DNA of 64,000 nt, from NCBI GenBank assembly GCA_036245525.1, contig BTPG01000004.1:231692187-231756186 (forward strand). The letters run 5' to 3'. This DNA is from Semisulcospira habei. Lineage: Eukaryota > Mollusca > Gastropoda > Semisulcospiridae. The notes beneath the pieces are model-generated. The model had not been told where the DNA came from and made no database searches. It saw only the letters and a program-made list of their open reading frames with translations. The position numbers were made by a program, and so were the translations under genes. How positions within the stretch are numbered: the first letter of the stretch is position 1; every line of letters begins with the position of its first letter. Shown piece by piece: positions 61,401-64,000 of this stretch.

Positions 61401-62484
61401 CTATGATTGTGTTTTTAACCCGTCGTTTGCAGAGATTTACGATGCCCATCCGGGAGCTGTCCGTCCACTTTCCTTCCGTGTCCGACCTCATCTGCAGGCG
61501 GCCGGAGTGGACCTGGACAAAGTTTCGGAATCTCTGTAACACGTCACTCCACCCTGGCTACTACCAGTTCCTGACATCTTGCTGGACTTGACCGCCCACA
61601 AGAAGGATTGTACTCCACCAGCAATATACCAACAGAGCCTCAATGAACTCCTTTCAATTTTTCCTGGCTATTGTCGTCTTTATACGGATGGGTCCAAGTC
61701 TGAGGATGGGAGGGTGGCTGCGGCTGCAGTATCCTCTCGCCATCCTAAACGCCCATTTAAGCTCCGTCTCCCTGACCATTCCTCTGTATTTAATGCAGAA
61801 CTGCAGGCAATTCTGCTGGCACTCAGGCATGCCTATCAGTCTCGGGAAAGGAACTTCCTGATTCTGTCTGACTCTCTTTCTGCCCTGCAGGCCCTTCAGG
61901 GCGCAGGAACAGACCATCCACTGCTGGTGCATATTAGAGAGCTCTACGCAGACTTGATGAAGGAATATTATGACATCCTTTTTATTTGGGTCCCAGGCCA
62001 TGTGGGCATCGAAGGCAACAGAATCGCAGATTCTGCTGCCAACAGTGCCCGCAGTGACCCTGTCCCTGACACACAGACTGTCTATAGTGATTTTAAACCT
62101 ATGATTAGTGCGTACATAGCCCGCGAGTGGCAGTCCGAGTGGGACAAAGAGGAAGGGAACAAGCTTCATGAAGCTCTTCCTAAGTTGTCTGACAGTCTAC
62201 CTTTCCGCTGCGGCAGCCGCCGTGAGGAGACTGTCCTTGCTCAGCTCCACATCGGGCACACGTATGTTACGCACTCTTACTTACTTAAACAGGATGAGCG
62301 TCCATGGTGTTTTGCCTGTGATGAGCAGTTTTCTGTTCGACACTTTTTGCTGTATTGTGCTGACCTAATTGACACCAGATATAAACACTTCACAGCAGAC
62401 TCCTTGAAGGTTTTGTTCCGGGATGTTCCCCCGGACAAAATCTTCAATTTTTTGAGAGAATGCAATATTTTTAACAAGATCTGA
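58379..62484 (+). pseudogene. I/Nimb LINE ORF2: endonuclease, reverse transcriptase, RNase H
   Basis: APE endonuclease: LQWNCHGFQANFEEL, LQETYLK, MGDFNGHAHLWGS, GSDHFPVVL. RT: NYRPIALTSCLCKTMERL, IFFDLEKAYDTTW (motif A), GVPQGSILSPVLF and LFVDDFALCA (FVDD instead of the common FADD). After the short retroposon (60816-61211) the frame resumes. An RNase H domain at 61579 onward has the acidic residues in YTDGSK, NAELQAI and LSDSLSAL. Besides the insertion, a TAA at 61537 breaks the frame. RNase H with this RT places it in the I superfamily. Confidence 0.86.
60816..61211 (+). mobile_element. Short retroposon (SINE-like), 396 bp, in LINE ORF2
   Basis: It is bordered by a 17-bp duplication, TTCAAAGTCTGTTCTAC (60799-60815 and 61212-61228). 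It matches 25314-25708 on the opposite strand and ends in (TCAA)n. Its insertion splits the RT thumb. Confidence 0.9.
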
Positions 62485-62712
62485 GCATTCATAGACTATG
62501 TGAATTTTTGTATTTGCCCTTTTTGAGAGTCTGTAGACGTTTCTTTTAAAGTCAAAGACGTGCGACATTTTAGCCTGAGATTTTTAATCTATATTTACAT
62601 CTTGTCTTAAGACCTTGCTTTTAGTCTGGCTGACCAGATTTTTACCCATCCCGCCGTGAGATGGCCTTAGTCGCCTGCTCGGCGTTAAACCCAAATAACT
62701 AACTAACTAACT

Positions 62713-63146
62713 CGCTGGGCGGAGCACGTCTCCAGGATGGAGGATCATCGCCTACCCAAGATCACTCTGTTCGGCGAGCTCGCCACTGGACACCGAGACA
62801 GAGGGGCACCAAAGAAGAGATACAAAGACGGTCTCAAGAAGTCGCTTAGTGCCTGCCAAATCGACCACCGCCAGTGGTCTTCGCTTGCTGCGGACCGTGA
62901 CACCTGGCGCTCCACCATTCACAAGGCAGCCGTCTCCTTTGAGGACTCTCGCAGAGCTAACCTTAAGGACAAGCGGCTTAGAAGAAAAAACAGTTGTCGT
63001 AACTCAGAACCCTGACCAGACCTTCCCCTGCAGCCACTGCGGTCGAACCTGCCTGTCCCGGATTGGCCTCCGTAGCCACGAAAATGCCTGCAGACGACGT
63101 GGGCAAGCCCTATAGAATCTTCGTTCGCGAAGTCAAGCCAAGAGGT
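62713..63146 (+). pseudogene. RT LINE: C-terminal part and zinc finger
   Basis: The fragment resumes at RWAEHVSRMEDHRL after the I/Nimb insertion and runs to TFPCSHCGRTCLSRIGLRSH. A frame change occurs near 62990 before the finger. It ends cttcgttcgcgaagtcaagcc. Confidence 0.8.
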
Positions 63147-63321
63147 AATGATCAAAGGGATTTGGTACTTTGACTTGAAATAAATCTTGTTCGCTCACAG
63201 CTATGTCAAGCTGATTTAGTTGAATTATTTTCTGCTCATAAGTTGGTGCGACATTGTACTTGGCATTCACATTAAATTGAAATGCATTTACAGTGACACT
63301 TGTTGGTGATTTAAATTCCAT
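63147..63321 (-). pseudogene. Element C 456-residue gene, N-terminal part
   Basis: Start at 63321 (MEFKSPT). It reads YNVAPTYEQKIIQLNQL and NPFDHYL, then is cut by the LINE. Diverges from the next gene over 23 bp. Confidence 0.78.
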
Positions 63322-63344
63322 CCTTCTTTTTTATGAGATAATAA

Positions 63345-64000
63345 AAATGTTTATTACCTTAACAAATCTTGACACAAGCAAACCAGTGTGGCTAACTAAT
63401 GGGATTGATAATCGGGATGGTAGCAAGGCTGTAGCTATCCATGAAATGTTCTACACAGTAAAATGGTTTAATGTAACAGATGACGGTGAATATTCTGTAC
63501 ATGGAACTATAAGTTTTATGAGTTATGACCACAGACACTTACAGCCTGGGTATTATGACTTTTGTACTTTAGCTGAATGGCTACAAACAGAATTTAAAAT
63601 TAAAGCATCTTTAAATCCGGCTAACTTATTTGTTACATTGGAATTTCCAAAAGATAGTCAGTTTTTATTATCAGATAGTCTTGTAATACTACTTGGCTTT
63701 TTATCCGAATTGGATATAAAACTTTTATATTTACCAATTACTATAGATGAAGATTGGACAATAAAAAAAGAATGGTTTGTAATGAATACAATAGAAAAAA
63801 TATATATAAAGCCCAAAAAAGATAAAATAACTGGAAGATATCCTGTTCATTTGTCAGTACACACAATGCTAAATGTTTATTTGAAAGAACTGAACACAAC
63901 TGAGAATGTTCTCAATGGAAAGCCTTCAACTTTGTTGATATGCTTGCCAACTGGAACTGCTCCCTATTGTGAAAGTGTGGTTGCTAGATTTCCTGCACAG
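63345..64000 (+). CDS. Element C penton-like candidate, open to window end
   Basis: The start follows gagataataaaa. The frame is open for 218 codons and is cut by the window edge. Unlike the A and B copies it has no internal stop. It includes the middle segment (KLLYLPITIDEDWTIKKEW) that is missing or scrambled in A. The late part (LSVHTMLNVYLKELN, CLPTGTAPYCESVV) matches the A copy. It is the best copy for structural tests of the jelly-roll hypothesis. Confidence 0.68.

Larger units (their letters stand above)
56293..62712 (+). mobile_element. I/Nimb-type LINE, near full length
   Basis: It is bordered by CGCTGGGCGGAG at 56281-56292 (also 56062-56073) and 62713-62724, a 12-bp target duplication. 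It has a 5' UTR of about 640 bp, ORF1 with CCHC knuckles, and ORF2 with endonuclease, RT and RNase H. The 3' end is gcgttaaacccaaataact(aact)n. A 396-bp retroposon interrupts ORF2. Confidence 0.88.
55436..63146 (+). mobile_element. RT LINE copy in element C, split by an I/Nimb LINE
   Basis: The copy starts within the RT palm (LRRLQAHTKTLDQLIRELLFADD) and ends with the C2H2 finger and cgcgaagtcaagccaag. About 5 bp (AGGTA) of the host gene is duplicated at 55432-55436 and 63142-63146. An 8-kb-scale nested insertion separates 56073 from 62713. Confidence 0.82.
52367..64000 (+). mobile_element. Element C: third Polinton, partial, interrupted by nested LINEs
   Basis: In A orientation it holds the capsid candidate (C terminus lost at the junction), the 405-residue gene, the split 456-residue gene and the penton-like gene, which runs off the window. 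The block 55436-63146 is foreign. Confidence 0.82.

Noticed and set aside
1..64000. CRISPR arrays, rRNA genes, bacterial operons
   Set aside because: There are no regularly spaced direct repeats with unique spacers, no rRNA-like conserved blocks and no Shine-Dalgarno pattern. The organisation is eukaryotic.

Overview
The window looks like animal nuclear DNA, most likely from a mollusc or another lophotrochozoan. The evidence is spliced exons with GT/AG borders, long CA and GA microsatellites, several classes of non-LTR retrotransposon, a tRNA-derived SINE and foldback MITEs. Taxonomy is inference; nothing in the window fixes the species.

Layout. (1) 305-4611 and 27869-29372: six exons on the + strand of a 5'-incomplete host gene. 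Splice phases agree, and the parts resemble an N-terminal NERD-type nuclease region followed by a superfamily-1 helicase-like P-loop domain. It carries two frameshifts. (2) 5205-25085, inside the last visible intron: a complete Polinton/Maverick-type virus-like transposon (element A). It has about 343 bp terminal inverted repeats beginning AG, a perfect 6-bp target duplication (CTTATT), protein-primed DNA polymerase, RVE integrase, packaging ATPase, a capsid-like protein and about ten further genes. A related host repeat at about 3545-4015 is a paralogous empty site. (3) 30474-36500: a CR1/L2-type LINE (- strand) interrupted by an RT element with a 79-bp target duplication. (4) 40353-52368: a second, decayed Polinton (B). 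Its right-end and left-end gene blocks are joined head to tail with no TIR between them, a circular-permutation-like order. (5) 52367-64000: a third Polinton (C) in the opposite orientation, running off the window. It is split at 55436-63146 by a nested stack: RT LINE, then an I/Nimb-type LINE with RNase H, then a 396-bp short retroposon.

How the genes work together. Element A is arranged in blocks. Five genes run rightward from the left end (179, 159, 76 and 144 residues, then integrase). A leftward block holds polymerase, a 125-residue protein, ATPase and the capsid candidate. A structural-looking right half holds 405-, 456-, about 232-, 292- and 231-residue proteins and a 30-codon ORF ending in PSAPPPEYF. 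Polymerase and integrase fit self-synthesising integration. ATPase, capsid candidate, membrane-anchored proteins and a late-domain-like tail fit a virion programme. Most copies of the replication genes are broken by stops, frameshifts or retrotransposons. Conserved overlaps, short bidirectional intergenic regions and an A/T-rich TAATAAAA start context recur in every copy.

The most interesting items are the PSAPPPEY micro-ORF, the permuted B element, the capsid-like gene set without a recognisable adenain-type protease, and the NERD-helicase host gene hosting the insertion.
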